Source of the DNA: Actinomarina sp002308095
GTDB taxonomy: Bacteria; Actinomycetota; Acidimicrobiia; Actinomarinales; Actinomarinaceae
Assembly (NCBI GenBank): GCA_045563135.1
Contig: JBJKUL010000001.1
Coordinates: forward strand, 124,001-188,000
Direction: 5' to 3'
DNA length: 64,000 bases
A model generated the notes under the pieces. The model was not told the DNA's origin, ran no database searches, and saw nothing but the letters and a program-made list of their open reading frames with translations. The translations under genes were made by a program, and so were the position numbers. The number at the start of each line of letters is the position of its first letter. The first letter of the stretch is position 1. Positions 35,213 to 45,132 of the stretch are shown here, piece by piece.

Positions 35213-36514
35213 TTAATCTATAGTGTTATTTTTTGTTTCATTAATTAGTTTTTGAGACAAAAGCCTAGGTGCACTTAAAAAAAGAATAAGCATAAAAATA
35301 CCACCCAATAAAAAGGGAAATCTTAAAGCAAATTCTCTTGAAAATGAATTATTAAGAATTTTAACTAAAGCACCCCCAAAAAGTGCACCTATAGGATTTA
35401 ATCCAAGCGCCAAAAGGCGATAAACGCTATTCACTCTTCCTAATAAATTATCTGGAATCAAAGATTGTCTTATCGATACTGCCTGAACATTCCATAAAAC
35501 ACTTCCAAAACTACTAAGGCCAAATGATCCAGCTATAACAAAAGGATTTGAGGTCACATAAGGTGCAAACATTCCAATGCCAAACAAAGCAACAGAAATT
35601 AACAGAGTTTTGGATTCCTCAAATCTAGCATTTACTTTGTTTGCTAATTGACTTCCAACTAAGCCACCAATAGCTGCACCATATGCGAGAAAAGAATATT
35701 GGATAGCGTTCAAGCCAATTAACTCTTGAGCAAAAAGAATCATTATTGGGAATTGCATTGAGCCAAAAAAATTTGCAATCCCAGTGTAAATTGCCAACCT
35801 CTTTAAAAGTGTATTATTTTTAAGCCAATTCACTCCTTCTTTAATCATTTCTGATGTATTTTGCTCTTTACTATTTTTCTCAGGTCTTTCAAACTTACCT
35901 TTTATTCCTATTATGAAAAAAACAGATGCCAACATTAAGAGAGTGTCAAATATAAAAGGAGTAATTAAACTTAAGCCAATTAAAAAACCACCAACAGGTG
36001 TTCCTAGAAAATTATTAGTTACAATTTCTATTCCAAATAATCTACCATTTGCTTTAGGAAGATTATCCTTAGACACTATTTGTGGTAAGAATGCTTGAGC
36101 AGCATTATCTCTTGTTACTTCTAGTAAACCAAACATAAATGCAAGTAAATAAGCAGTTGATATTATTAAAAATTTTGATTCAAATTGAGGTTCGTTAAAC
36201 TGTACTGCTTTTGGTATGCTATCTAAATTTATAAAAATTAGAAGTATAAACATAGAAGTTAAAAAAACTTGACCCAATCTTGTGTAAATCAATATCTTCT
36301 GACGATTAAATTTATCTGCGATTACACCAGCATATAAAACAAAAATCAAACGAGGTAAGTTAACTAATACGGATACAATTGAAATTAAAAGTGGATCTCT
36401 TGTTAAAAGTGAGAACAACCACGGATATGCAAATCCTGCTATACCGTCAGCAAGATTACTAAAAGTTGATGCTGTTAATAACAAGTTAAAGTTTCTATTT
36501 GATTCTTTTTTCAT
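35213..36514 (-). CDS. MFS transporter (MFS_3/EntS-like)
   Basis: 433-residue carrier with 12 hydrophobic helices. The N-terminal part LADGIAGFAYPWLFSLLTRD and the loop 2-3 motif GVIADKFNRQKILIYTRLGQ (G-x3-D-R/K-x2-R/K) place it in the major facilitator superfamily. Later LLGRVNSVYRLLALGLNPIG recalls the MFS_3 exporters (EntS-like), which often export siderophores or drugs. The substrate cannot be inferred. It lies upstream of leuCD on the same strand and is divergent from the CPA2 antiporter gene. A leucine-related role is only suggested by position. Confidence 0.85.
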   Translation of the reverse strand: MKKESNRNFNLLLTASTFSNLADGIAGFAYPWLFSLLTRDPLLISIVSVLVNLPRLIFVLYAGVIADKFNRQKILIYTRLGQVFLTSMFILLIFINLDSIPKAVQFNEPQFESKFLIISTAYLLAFMFGLLEVTRDNAAQAFLPQIVSKDNLPKANGRLFGIEIVTNNFLGTPVGGFLIGLSLITPFIFDTLLMLASVFFIIGIKGKFERPEKNSKEQNTSEMIKEGVNWLKNNTLLKRLAIYTGIANFFGSMQFPIMILFAQELIGLNAIQYSFLAYGAAIGGLVGSQLANKVNARFEESKTLLISVALFGIGMFAPYVTSNPFVIAGSFGLSSFGSVLWNVQAVSIRQSLIPDNLLGRVNSVYRLLALGLNPIGALFGGALVKILNNSFSREFALRFPFLLGGIFMLILFLSAPRLLSQKLINETKNNTID

Positions 36515-36563
36515 ATTTCTATTTACTTATCATTTAATCTACGCTCATTTAGAATAAAACAAC

Positions 36564-37790
36564 ATGGAAACAATAATTGAAAAATTTTTGGAAATAGCAG
36601 TAATCTTAGTTGCAGCCAAGTTTGGTGCGGAAGTTATGCGAAGGATAAACCAACCTGCAGTAATCGGTGAATTAGTTATTGGAATTTTTATTGGTTATTA
36701 CGGACTTGGACTTTTACCTCATTTCGAATCTGGAGATGTCGTCTCAACTTTAGCTGAAATCGGAGTTGTACTTTTATTATTTGAAGTTGGCCTTGAAACT
36801 AATCTAGATGAATTTATTGAGCTTGGGTCGACCTCCCTTGTCGTTGCTTTAATTGGCGTGGTTGCACCATTCGCACTTGGCTTTGGCTCTATTTTTGCAC
36901 TTGGCTTAGGTGGAGAGAATCAGTTTGAAATTGCTTTGTTTGTAGGTGCTGCAATGACCGCAACTTCTGTAGGAATAACAGCAAGAGTATTCGGCGATTT
37001 AGGTGCTTTGAAGTCCAAAGAAGCAAAGACAATCATAGGAGCTGCAGTTGTTGATGATATTTTAGGACTGTTAATCCTTACTGTTGTTGCAGGAGTTTTG
37101 GGAAGTTCAGGAGACTTCTCATTGATAGATCTTGGTATTATCAGTGGTAAAGCCATAGGGTTTTTAATTGCCGTAGTTTTCATTGGAAGAAAACTTTCTA
37201 AACCTATTTTTAACTTTTTTGTAAAAATACCTTCACCTGGAACATTTGTAACTGGAAGCTTTATATTTGCTATGCTGCTAGGTGCTGCTGCACATTTTGT
37301 TGGTTTACACCCAATTGTCGGGGCATTTGCTGGTGGTGTAGTTGCTGGAGAGTCAGGGATGACTCATAGGATTAGAGAAGAAATGAAACCATTAAATTTC
37401 TTGCTGGTACCAATATTTTTCGTATATATCGGTTCTGAAGTCAACATTCAAACATTAGCTTCATTAGATGTCTTTTTATATGGTATGTTGGTTAGTTTAT
37501 TGGCATTTGTTGGAAAATATGTTTCTGCATTAGGTGCCGTTGGCAAGGGCATGAATACATCTCTTATTGGAATAGGAATGTCACCAAGAGGCGAAGTTGG
37601 ATTGATTTTTGTTGCTGTGGCCACAACAACACTTTCAGATGTGATTACATCAGATATAATATCAATAATTATTTGGATGGTTATAGTGACAACAGTTATA
37701 GCTCCTATTTTATTGAATAGAATTTTACAAAAAGTACCATTGTCTGAAAGAGATGATGACGATAGATTTGAGTCTCCTGTAGTTGAGTAG
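36564..37790 (+). CDS. CPA2-family cation:proton antiporter
   Basis: 408-residue membrane antiporter (KefB/NapA type, sodium/hydrogen exchanger domain), about 12-13 helices. Features: RRINQPAVIGELVIGIFIGY with the conserved Pro-Gly-turn region, EIGVVLLLFEVGLETNLDEF, and the ion-binding pair AAVVDDILGLLIL near residue 165. ALLGAAAHFVGLHPIVGAFA and GMSPRGEVGLIFVAVA follow. There is no TrkA-N domain, so it resembles NapA-like Na+/H+ exchangers more than Kef K+ channels. It lies 64 bases before hppA on the same strand, which suggests linked ion homeostasis. Confidence 0.92.
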   Translation: METIIEKFLEIAVILVAAKFGAEVMRRINQPAVIGELVIGIFIGYYGLGLLPHFESGDVVSTLAEIGVVLLLFEVGLETNLDEFIELGSTSLVVALIGVVAPFALGFGSIFALGLGGENQFEIALFVGAAMTATSVGITARVFGDLGALKSKEAKTIIGAAVVDDILGLLILTVVAGVLGSSGDFSLIDLGIISGKAIGFLIAVVFIGRKLSKPIFNFFVKIPSPGTFVTGSFIFAMLLGAAAHFVGLHPIVGAFAGGVVAGESGMTHRIREEMKPLNFLLVPIFFVYIGSEVNIQTLASLDVFLYGMLVSLLAFVGKYVSALGAVGKGMNTSLIGIGMSPRGEVGLIFVAVATTTLSDVITSDIISIIIWMVIVTTVIAPILLNRILQKVPLSERDDDDRFESPVVE

Positions 37791-37854
37791 TAAAAACACT
37801 CCAATAAATTAGATTTTTAGTATCATATTATGAGTCATAACAAGGGGAAAATAA

Positions 37855-39888
37855 ATGCTTATTAATTCTATGATTGCTGCTGCTGCCGGTCTTATACTTG
37901 CAGCTTTTTATGCAAATAAAGTTTTATCAATAAAAGTCACAGACTCAAGAGTAGAAGAGCTTTCTGCTGCTATCAGACAAGGCTCAATGGCCTTTTTAAA
38001 AAGAATGTATTCATGGATTAGTGTCTTCGTTGTAATCTTGGCTGTCTTGATTTCCACACTCACTGAATGGGGCTATCCATGGGGTTCTGTAGCATTTGTC
38101 GCAGGAGCATTACTTTCTTCACTAGCAGGATTCGTTGGAATGAGAATTGCGACCGCAGCAAACGGTAGAACGACAGAAGCTGCCAGGGATGGCGGAACTC
38201 TAAAAGCATTACCTGTAGCATTCAGAGGTGGAGCAGTTATGGGCTTCACGGTTGCAGGTTTAGGATTATTGGGAGTAGCTTTAGGATATTGGTTATTTAT
38301 CGAAGTCTTAGATCTTCCTAACGGATATGACGTTTTAGCAGCAATAGGTCTTGGAGGTTCATCAATAGCTCTTTTCGCAAGAGTTGGTGGCGGAATTTAT
38401 ACAAAAGCAGCAGACGTAGGGGCAGACTTGGTAGGTAAGGTTGAAGCAGGAATTCCTGAGGATGATCCAAGAAACCCTGCCACAATAGCTGACAATGTTG
38501 GAGATAATGTTGGGGACGTTGCCGGAATGGGTGCAGATCTTTTCGAAAGTTATGTAGGGTCACTTGTTGCACCACTGGCATATGCTGCAATTGTTTTTGC
38601 TGGGCAAAGTGTACTTCCTTCTTTATTGCTTTTCCCACTAGCTGTGGGAACAATAGGTATGGGAGCATCAATTCTCTCTTCATTTTTAGTTGTTCCTAAA
38701 GAAGGAAAGCTTGCACAAGCTCTTCATAGAGGTACATACAGTGCAGCGCTGTTAACTGTTGTAGGGGTTTACTTTTTAAGTGACTTCATGTTTGCTGATT
38801 ATGCAGAAAATCCTATCGGATTATTCTTCTCAGTCATAATTGGACTTGGTGTTGGACTACTAGTAGGTCAAATTTCAGAATGGTTCACATCTGATCATTA
38901 TTCAATTGTTAAAAATATTGCTGATCAAGCAAAAACTGGTCCAGCAACACTAGTGTTATCAGGTATATCTGAAGGTATGAGATCAGCAGCTTTTTCAGTG
39001 ATCGTAGTTGTTTTCGGAATTTATGGTGCGTATACAGCAGGTGACTGGGCATTAGGTGCTGATGGAGGAATCTATGGTATTGCTATTGCTGCAATTGGAG
39101 TTTTGTCTACATTAGGGATAACAGTAGCAGTAGATGCTTATGGTCCAATCGCCGATAATGCTGGAGGAATTGCTGAAATGGCACACTTACCTCCAGAAGT
39201 AAGAGAAGCAACTGATGAATTAGACTCTCTAGGAAATACAACAGCGGCAATCGCAAAAGGGTTTGCTATTGGTTCTGCAGCAGTTACAGCATTAGCTTTA
39301 TTCTCAGCTTTTGTCCAAAGTGCTGGTATCGAAAAATTAGATATTACAGAGGTAGAAGTAACCTTAGGCTTATTTTTGGGAGGTATGTTTCCATTTTTAT
39401 TTGCAGCCATGACCATTAATGCGGTGGGAAGAGCAGCATTTAAAATGATTGAAGAAGTTAGACGACAATTTAATGAAATCCCTGGATTGAGAGAAGGAAA
39501 AGAAGGAGTTGTTCCTGACTATACAAAATGTGTAGACATAGCCACAACTGCAGCATTAAAAGAAATGTTGCTACCTGGTGGTTTAGCCATTGCCCTTCCA
39601 TTAATCATTGGTTTTTGGGACAAGGAGGCACTGGGAGGTTTCTTAGCTGGCTCATTGGTTACTGGATTTCTCTTAGCAATATTTATGGCTAACTCTGGTG
39701 GAGCTTGGGATAATGCTAAAAAATATATTGAAGCTGGAGGTGGAGCAGGAAAGGGTTCTGACGAACACAAAGCTGCTGTGATCGGGGACACAATTGGAGA
39801 TCCTTTTAAAGACACATCTGGACCTGCAATGAATATTGTTATCAAAGTAATGACAATTGTAAGTTTGATATTTGCGTCTGCTTTTTAA
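37855..39888 (+). CDS. hppA: Membrane-bound pyrophosphatase (ion-pumping)
   Basis: Uses PPi hydrolysis to pump H+ or Na+ across the membrane. 677 residues, 16 helices expected. The PPi site is seen in GADLVGKVEAGIPEDDPRNP and ADNVGDNVGDVAGMGADLFE, and again in IGDTIGDPFKDTSGPAMNI at the C-terminus. The motif GNTTAAIAKGFAIGSAA has Ala where K+-independent enzymes have Lys, indicating the K+-dependent subfamily. Whether it moves Na+ or H+ I cannot decide by eye. A good AAGGGGAAAA Shine-Dalgarno precedes the ATG. PPi made by biosynthesis would thus be recovered as ion-motive force. Confidence 0.97.
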   Translation: MLINSMIAAAAGLILAAFYANKVLSIKVTDSRVEELSAAIRQGSMAFLKRMYSWISVFVVILAVLISTLTEWGYPWGSVAFVAGALLSSLAGFVGMRIATAANGRTTEAARDGGTLKALPVAFRGGAVMGFTVAGLGLLGVALGYWLFIEVLDLPNGYDVLAAIGLGGSSIALFARVGGGIYTKAADVGADLVGKVEAGIPEDDPRNPATIADNVGDNVGDVAGMGADLFESYVGSLVAPLAYAAIVFAGQSVLPSLLLFPLAVGTIGMGASILSSFLVVPKEGKLAQALHRGTYSAALLTVVGVYFLSDFMFADYAENPIGLFFSVIIGLGVGLLVGQISEWFTSDHYSIVKNIADQAKTGPATLVLSGISEGMRSAAFSVIVVVFGIYGAYTAGDWALGADGGIYGIAIAAIGVLSTLGITVAVDAYGPIADNAGGIAEMAHLPPEVREATDELDSLGNTTAAIAKGFAIGSAAVTALALFSAFVQSAGIEKLDITEVEVTLGLFLGGMFPFLFAAMTINAVGRAAFKMIEEVRRQFNEIPGLREGKEGVVPDYTKCVDIATTAALKEMLLPGGLAIALPLIIGFWDKEALGGFLAGSLVTGFLLAIFMANSGGAWDNAKKYIEAGGGAGKGSDEHKAAVIGDTIGDPFKDTSGPAMNIVIKVMTIVSLIFASAF

Positions 39889-39932
39889 ATCCATAAAAAC
39901 TAATTAAAGACGTATAATATTACTCAGTACTA

Positions 39933-41000
39933 ATGAGAATTTTACTGATAACTAATGACTGGTTCCCAAAAAAAGGGGGAATAAGCACGTATTTAGCAAA
40001 TTTAGTTGACTCAGTCGATCACGAATTTGTTATTTATGCTCCTAAATGGGTTGAAGGTGAAAATACAATAGCTGCTTCGTCAGATTTTCTTGTTAACAGC
40101 AAAGCAACAGTTAATGAGATTACAGAAATTGTTCACACTGAAAACATAGATATTATTCTTCATGGCTCCAGCAATCCACAGTTCTTACTGGTAAATAAAT
40201 TAGATCAGATCTCAAATCCCAATAATCCTAAGAACATAAAAATCCCTCAGTATATGATCTGTCACGGAGCAGAATTTAATATATTGAATTACATCCCAGT
40301 TGTCAGACGTTTGCTGAGGAAGAGTCTAAACAAGCTAAATAAAATATTTACTGTCAGTGAGTTTTCAAAGAAAAAACTGCAAGACATTACTGATACTGAA
40401 ATTATAAATATTGGTGCCGGTATCGAAGTACCAGCTTTTAATAAAGAATTTGACACAAACAAAGTTCTAAAAATAGGAGTAATGAGTCGTTTTGTCTCAA
40501 GAAAAAAGATTGACTGGGTTATTGATGCAGTGCATGAACTTAAAGAAACTGGTAACAATATTGAATTAGATATTATGGGATTTGGAAAACAAAAAAATTA
40601 TCTCAACAGATTATCTCTAGTCTCTTCAGCAAAGGTCAATTTTGTGAATGAAAAAAATGATGAAGAATCTAATTTTTATGAAGACATTGACATCTTTGTT
40701 ATGCCTTCAAAGTCAAAGTACTTTGGTGCTGAATTTGAAGGTCTGGGACTTGTTTACCTTGAAGCAGCAAGCTATGGCTTGCCTGCTTTAGTGGGTTCAT
40801 CAGGCGGATCTCCAGAAACCATCATCCCTGGTAAATCTGGTTTTGTTGTTGGGAACAAAAAAGGAATTATTGAAGGGATTCTTTATTTCATAGAAAATCC
40901 AGACGAGTTAAAAGTTTTTGGTGAGAAAAACAAAGATAACGTGATTAGGAATTTTAGTCTTAAAGTATTTGCTGAAAAATTTGAAAAAGGTATCAGTTAA
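39933..41000 (+). CDS. GT4-family glycosyltransferase
   Basis: 355-residue GT-B glycosyltransferase. The N-terminal LLITNDWFPKKGGISTYLAN (Gly-rich acceptor loop) and the C-terminal KIGVMSRFVSRKKIDWVIDA followed by the nucleotide-sugar block AEFEGLGLVYLEAASYGLPA (E-x7-E) and GGSPETIIPGKSGFVV are typical of family GT4. The layout resembles the mannosyltransferase PimB of phosphatidylinositol mannoside synthesis in actinobacteria, but the acceptor is not provable from sequence. It follows hppA by 44 bases. It ends 15 bases before the convergent topA stop. Confidence 0.88.
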   Translation: MRILLITNDWFPKKGGISTYLANLVDSVDHEFVIYAPKWVEGENTIAASSDFLVNSKATVNEITEIVHTENIDIILHGSSNPQFLLVNKLDQISNPNNPKNIKIPQYMICHGAEFNILNYIPVVRRLLRKSLNKLNKIFTVSEFSKKKLQDITDTEIINIGAGIEVPAFNKEFDTNKVLKIGVMSRFVSRKKIDWVIDAVHELKETGNNIELDIMGFGKQKNYLNRLSLVSSAKVNFVNEKNDEESNFYEDIDIFVMPSKSKYFGAEFEGLGLVYLEAASYGLPALVGSSGGSPETIIPGKSGFVVGNKKGIIEGILYFIENPDELKVFGEKNKDNVIRNFSLKVFAEKFEKGIS

Positions 41001-41014
41001 ATTAAGGTAATACT

Positions 41015-43717
41015 TTAACCAGTGGCAATATCTGAAAGACTATCGCCAAACAAACTAAGAATTTCTTCTTCTGTAACTGTTATTGCGGCTCGTTGATTCT
41101 CTAGGGCTTTGTTTTTCTTTTCAACCAAAATCTTATTTATAAGGTTATCTTTTGTTGCATCTTCTGCTTTCATTCTGAATCTGCCTCTATAGAAAACGAT
41201 ATCCAGAAGCTTTGCAAGCTGAACAAGATGCTCTTTAGAAAGTTTTTTTATCTTCTTTTCATCAAGAGTGAAGTGTTCTGTAATCATTTCTAACATTCGG
41301 TCTTTAGATGCAGACTTTGGCATTTTTAATATCTCTCCACCTAAGAAGTTTGATATCTGTCGATATTTATCATCTTCAACTAGATTTCTGATTTCATCTT
41401 TTGGTAAATGCCCTAGTTCTTCAATGTTGAATACAGTTCTTAATCTTTGTTTCATTGCATATCCGCCATAAGGACCAACGGCAGAAGAGTATGTCCATTC
41501 TCCCAAGGTTGCAACTTTTCTTGGATTTTTAGCAGATAGTGAGAACCTGCTTATACACTCTGAGTCAGTAAGCAGGTCGGGATCCTCATCTTCAAATATT
41601 GGACCAATTAAATTTTTGTAGATACATTTTTTTTGTCGTACACCTTTTTCTTTGATTCCATGTTGTATATAGAAACCTCCGTTTGGGCCAAGTTTAATGT
41701 ATATAGAAGCATCACATTCTGGGCATTGACAAACGACTCGTTCTTTTTTTAAACTTTCTTCTTGTTTTCCTTCTAAATCCTGAATGTAATCAGTGTTGAC
41801 TTCTTCCAGTGCAATGTCTGGATTAAGACCCACTTTGAAATCATCATCTCTCAGAAGGTACGGATAAGGAACTTTCCCAACAATTCGGCCAGTCTTAACA
41901 ACATACCTTGACTCAAATGGAAGTTGGATTGACGTCAATGCTAACGGGTCTTGAACACCATAGTTATTAATATGATCTGTAATTGTTTGGTGGGATTTCT
42001 CTAGAAATTCTACCTTAGATTTCTCAGGATCTTCACTAATGAGAATTTCATCAAGTTTGTCTTCCATGGATTTAGAAAATTCATAATCAATATATTGATT
42101 AAAGTAAGGCTTCATAAAATTATTGATTAGAGCCATTGCAAGTATTCGAGGTTTCAGACTTGATTCAGAATTAATAAATACAGATGTGATGCTTTCAATG
42201 ATTGAAACATATGTAGAAGGTCTCCCTATACCCAGCTCCTCAAGTTTGTTAATTAAAGATGTAGAAGAATATCTGTTTGGAGGATTTGTAAATTTTTCTT
42301 CACTTGTACAGGTTAAAATATCTACCATATCTCCTTGAGAGAGGTCTGGTAGTTCTTGAGATTTTTCAGCAGCATTTTTAATAAGATCTCTATAGCCACC
42401 AAAGGTCCATGTAGTTCCCGAGATTCCTAAAATCATAGGGCCGAATTTTTCATCAGAGACCTCTATTTCTATTGATTTCGTAATTCCTTTAGCATCAGTC
42501 ATTTGTGAAGCTACGGTCGTGTTGAAAATTAGACTGTAGAGTTTGAATTCGTCGCTTTCCTCTTTGTGAGTTGACAATAGTTCAGATGGTGTTGTAAATA
42601 CATCACCGGAAGGTCTTATGGCTTCGTGTGCAGCCTGTGCATTTTTACTATCACCAAAATAATTTGGCTTCTCAGGAAGGTGGTCACTTGAAAAATTATC
42701 TGAAATATAGCTTCGAGATGCTTTAATAGCTACATCTGACAATCTGATAGAATCGGTTCTCATATAGGTAATCAATCCCTCTTGATAGAGTCTTTGGGCA
42801 ATACCCATTGTCTTTCGTGGCTGAAATCCCAAGTTGCTTCTTGCAGATGTTTGTAAGCTAGTAGTCTTTAAAGGCTTTGGAGGTTTTCCACTCCTTCCAG
42901 ATTCTTTGATTGATGAAATAGTAGCTTTAGTTTCAGTTAGTTTTTCTACGATATTTAGTGCTTCTTCTTCAGTTAGATATTTTTTATCTGTACTAGTCTT
43001 ATTACCTTTTTGATCAAAGTCAGCTGAGGATGCTAGTCTTTTGTTCTGTACTTTTTTTAGACTAGCATTGAACTTTATGTCTTTGCTCATACAGGTTGTT
43101 GAGATTTCAAAATATTGTGATTCAATGAATTTTATTCTCTCCTCTTCCCTTTCAACGATTAGCCTGATTGCTGGGCCCTGGACTCTACCTGTAGAGATAA
43201 ATGCACCACCTAGGTCTCTAACTTTAGGTGATATTTCATATCCAATCATTCTGTCTAAAGTACGCCTTGCCTCATAAGATTTAAATTTTCCAATATCAAT
43301 TTTTTCAGGATTATTAACAGCATTCAATACTGCAGTTGGGGTAATTTCATTAAATTTAATTCTTTTTGGTTCATCTTTTAAATCAAGAGCTTCCTTTAGA
43401 TGATAAGCAATTGCTTCACCTTCTCTATCATCATCTGTAGCGAGGTAGATTTCAGGAGCTTCATCTGCTAATTTTTTTAATTCGCCAACAATTTTTTTTC
43501 TATCTTCTGGAATAACATATATATTTTCAAAATTATTAGGTTTTACAGCTCCCCAGAGAATATCTTTATTTGTGTAATTAGATGGTATTGATTTTGCATT
43601 TCTTGGAAGATCTCTAATGTGCCCAACACTCGATTTAACTATGTATTCAGAACCAAGTATTTTAGATATAGTTTTAACTTTTGTTGGCGACTCAACAATT
43701 ACTAAAGGTTTTGACAT
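41015..43717 (-). CDS. topA: DNA topoisomerase I
   Basis: Type IA topoisomerase relaxing negative supercoils, 900 residues. The TOPRIM domain has LVIVESPTKVKTISKILG and the acidic triad DDDREGE at 95-101. The active-site Tyr is in GLITYMRTDSIRLSD near residue 317. The C-terminal part keeps one cysteine-rich zinc element (CQCPECD followed later by KKC) and ends with several lysine-rich helical segments, like the actinobacterial enzymes that replace zinc fingers with basic repeats. It is convergent with the glycosyltransferase gene and divergent from the MFS-tmk operon. Confidence 0.97.
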   Translation of the reverse strand: MSKPLVIVESPTKVKTISKILGSEYIVKSSVGHIRDLPRNAKSIPSNYTNKDILWGAVKPNNFENIYVIPEDRKKIVGELKKLADEAPEIYLATDDDREGEAIAYHLKEALDLKDEPKRIKFNEITPTAVLNAVNNPEKIDIGKFKSYEARRTLDRMIGYEISPKVRDLGGAFISTGRVQGPAIRLIVEREEERIKFIESQYFEISTTCMSKDIKFNASLKKVQNKRLASSADFDQKGNKTSTDKKYLTEEEALNIVEKLTETKATISSIKESGRSGKPPKPLKTTSLQTSARSNLGFQPRKTMGIAQRLYQEGLITYMRTDSIRLSDVAIKASRSYISDNFSSDHLPEKPNYFGDSKNAQAAHEAIRPSGDVFTTPSELLSTHKEESDEFKLYSLIFNTTVASQMTDAKGITKSIEIEVSDEKFGPMILGISGTTWTFGGYRDLIKNAAEKSQELPDLSQGDMVDILTCTSEEKFTNPPNRYSSTSLINKLEELGIGRPSTYVSIIESITSVFINSESSLKPRILAMALINNFMKPYFNQYIDYEFSKSMEDKLDEILISEDPEKSKVEFLEKSHQTITDHINNYGVQDPLALTSIQLPFESRYVVKTGRIVGKVPYPYLLRDDDFKVGLNPDIALEEVNTDYIQDLEGKQEESLKKERVVCQCPECDASIYIKLGPNGGFYIQHGIKEKGVRQKKCIYKNLIGPIFEDEDPDLLTDSECISRFSLSAKNPRKVATLGEWTYSSAVGPYGGYAMKQRLRTVFNIEELGHLPKDEIRNLVEDDKYRQISNFLGGEILKMPKSASKDRMLEMITEHFTLDEKKIKKLSKEHLVQLAKLLDIVFYRGRFRMKAEDATKDNLINKILVEKKNKALENQRAAITVTEEEILSLFGDSLSDIATG

Positions 43718-43800
43718 GTCACCATTTTTAACATCATTTTTTTAATATGTATAGGATTTTTAAAAAAAAGTATTTTTAATTCCTTTTAAGATGTAATTAA

Positions 43801-45132
43801 GTGAATAAAGTTAAAATATTTTCAAAATCTCAATTTTCAATTTTGTGGTGGTCTGGATCACTATCTAGCTTTGGGGATTGGGCTACATTGTTTGCTTCTG
43901 TTGCTCTTGCAAGCCAACTTGGGTCTGAGACTGGCAATTCTGGAATTACTGCAGTTGTTCCAGTGGTCGCTCGAATCATTCCAGCTTTTCTGTCATCATT
44001 TGCTGGTCTTATGGCAGACAGGATGAACAAAAAAAATATTATGATTTTTACTGATTTATCTCGTATGTTAATAGTTCTGTTTTTATTTTTTGCAACGAGT
44101 TTAGTTCAATTATTTATAGTTAATTTTTTAACTGAAATTTTTTCTCTTATGAGACAGCCTTCACGCGAATCTATAGTTCCAGAAATAGTTCATAAAGAAA
44201 ATCTTGTAAAGGCTAATTCGCTATTTGCAATAGGAACTTATGCGACATTACCAATCGCCTCAATACTTTTTGCATTAATTGCAGATATAAGAGTTCCAGA
44301 TTTTATTTCTAATTTTGGAAATGGATGGTCCGGTTCAATAATTTTTATCTTTGATGCATTTACTTTTTTTCTCTCCGCCTATCTCTTGGTGTTTTTAAAG
44401 ACTAAAAGTGTAAAACCAATTCAGGGAAGTCAAGGCTTTGTCTTAAGAGAATTCAAAGAAGGTTTGAATTATTTCTATAGCAATCAGGAAATACGAAATA
44501 TAACCGTATCAATCTCCCTGAGCTTATTTGCAGCAGGCTCTCTTTTTATTCTAGGCCACACCTTTTTAACTGTTGACCTAGGTTTTACTGAAAGCTCTTT
44601 TGGTTTTATGATTGCTTCATTTGGCACAGGAATCATTTTTAGTATGGTCACATTTAGTTATTTTATAAGTTCATTTTCAAGGGTAAGTTTTGTAATTGGT
44701 TTGTGCATGCTATCAACTGGCATTTCTCTTTACACCGCATTCATCTCAACAGAGTTCATCAATATATTGCTCTCAATATTTATTTCAGGGGTTGGTACTG
44801 GTGGAGTCTATCTGCTTACTATTAGTTTTCTACAAGCCACTACCGATCAACAGATGAGAGGAAGGGTCTTTGGAAACTTCTATACGATTGGGAGAATCGC
44901 TTTGTTGCTTTCTTTTTTAACTTCTGGCTTGGCAGCTAACTATCTAGATCCTTTATTTGTCAGTAGTGGCGTCGAAACTGTATTGAAAATAAGTTCTTTA
45001 TTAATACTCATTTCTGGACTTATCACATTCATTTCAAGTTATAAAAAGATATTTAAAGAGTTTGGAATTGAAAATTCTAATTTCAATAATATAAAATTAG
45101 ATTTTAAATCAATAGAGGATGAACCAGAGTGA
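43801..45132 (+). CDS. MFS transporter (MFS_3/EntS-like), second copy
   Basis: 443-residue, 12-helix carrier starting at a GTG. N-terminal WWSGSLSSFGDWATLFASVA and loop 2-3 GLMADRMNKKNIMIFTDLSR (G-x3-D-R) give MFS membership. MRQPSRESIVPEIVHKENLV and MRGRVFGNFYTIGRIALLLS recall the MFS_3 exporters. It heads the run MFS-tmk-holB-MBL with overlaps of 4, 14 and 4 bases, an odd grouping of a carrier with replication genes. The substrate is unknown. Confidence 0.85.
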   Translation: MNKVKIFSKSQFSILWWSGSLSSFGDWATLFASVALASQLGSETGNSGITAVVPVVARIIPAFLSSFAGLMADRMNKKNIMIFTDLSRMLIVLFLFFATSLVQLFIVNFLTEIFSLMRQPSRESIVPEIVHKENLVKANSLFAIGTYATLPIASILFALIADIRVPDFISNFGNGWSGSIIFIFDAFTFFLSAYLLVFLKTKSVKPIQGSQGFVLREFKEGLNYFYSNQEIRNITVSISLSLFAAGSLFILGHTFLTVDLGFTESSFGFMIASFGTGIIFSMVTFSYFISSFSRVSFVIGLCMLSTGISLYTAFISTEFINILLSIFISGVGTGGVYLLTISFLQATTDQQMRGRVFGNFYTIGRIALLLSFLTSGLAANYLDPLFVSSGVETVLKISSLLILISGLITFISSYKKIFKEFGIENSNFNNIKLDFKSIEDEPE

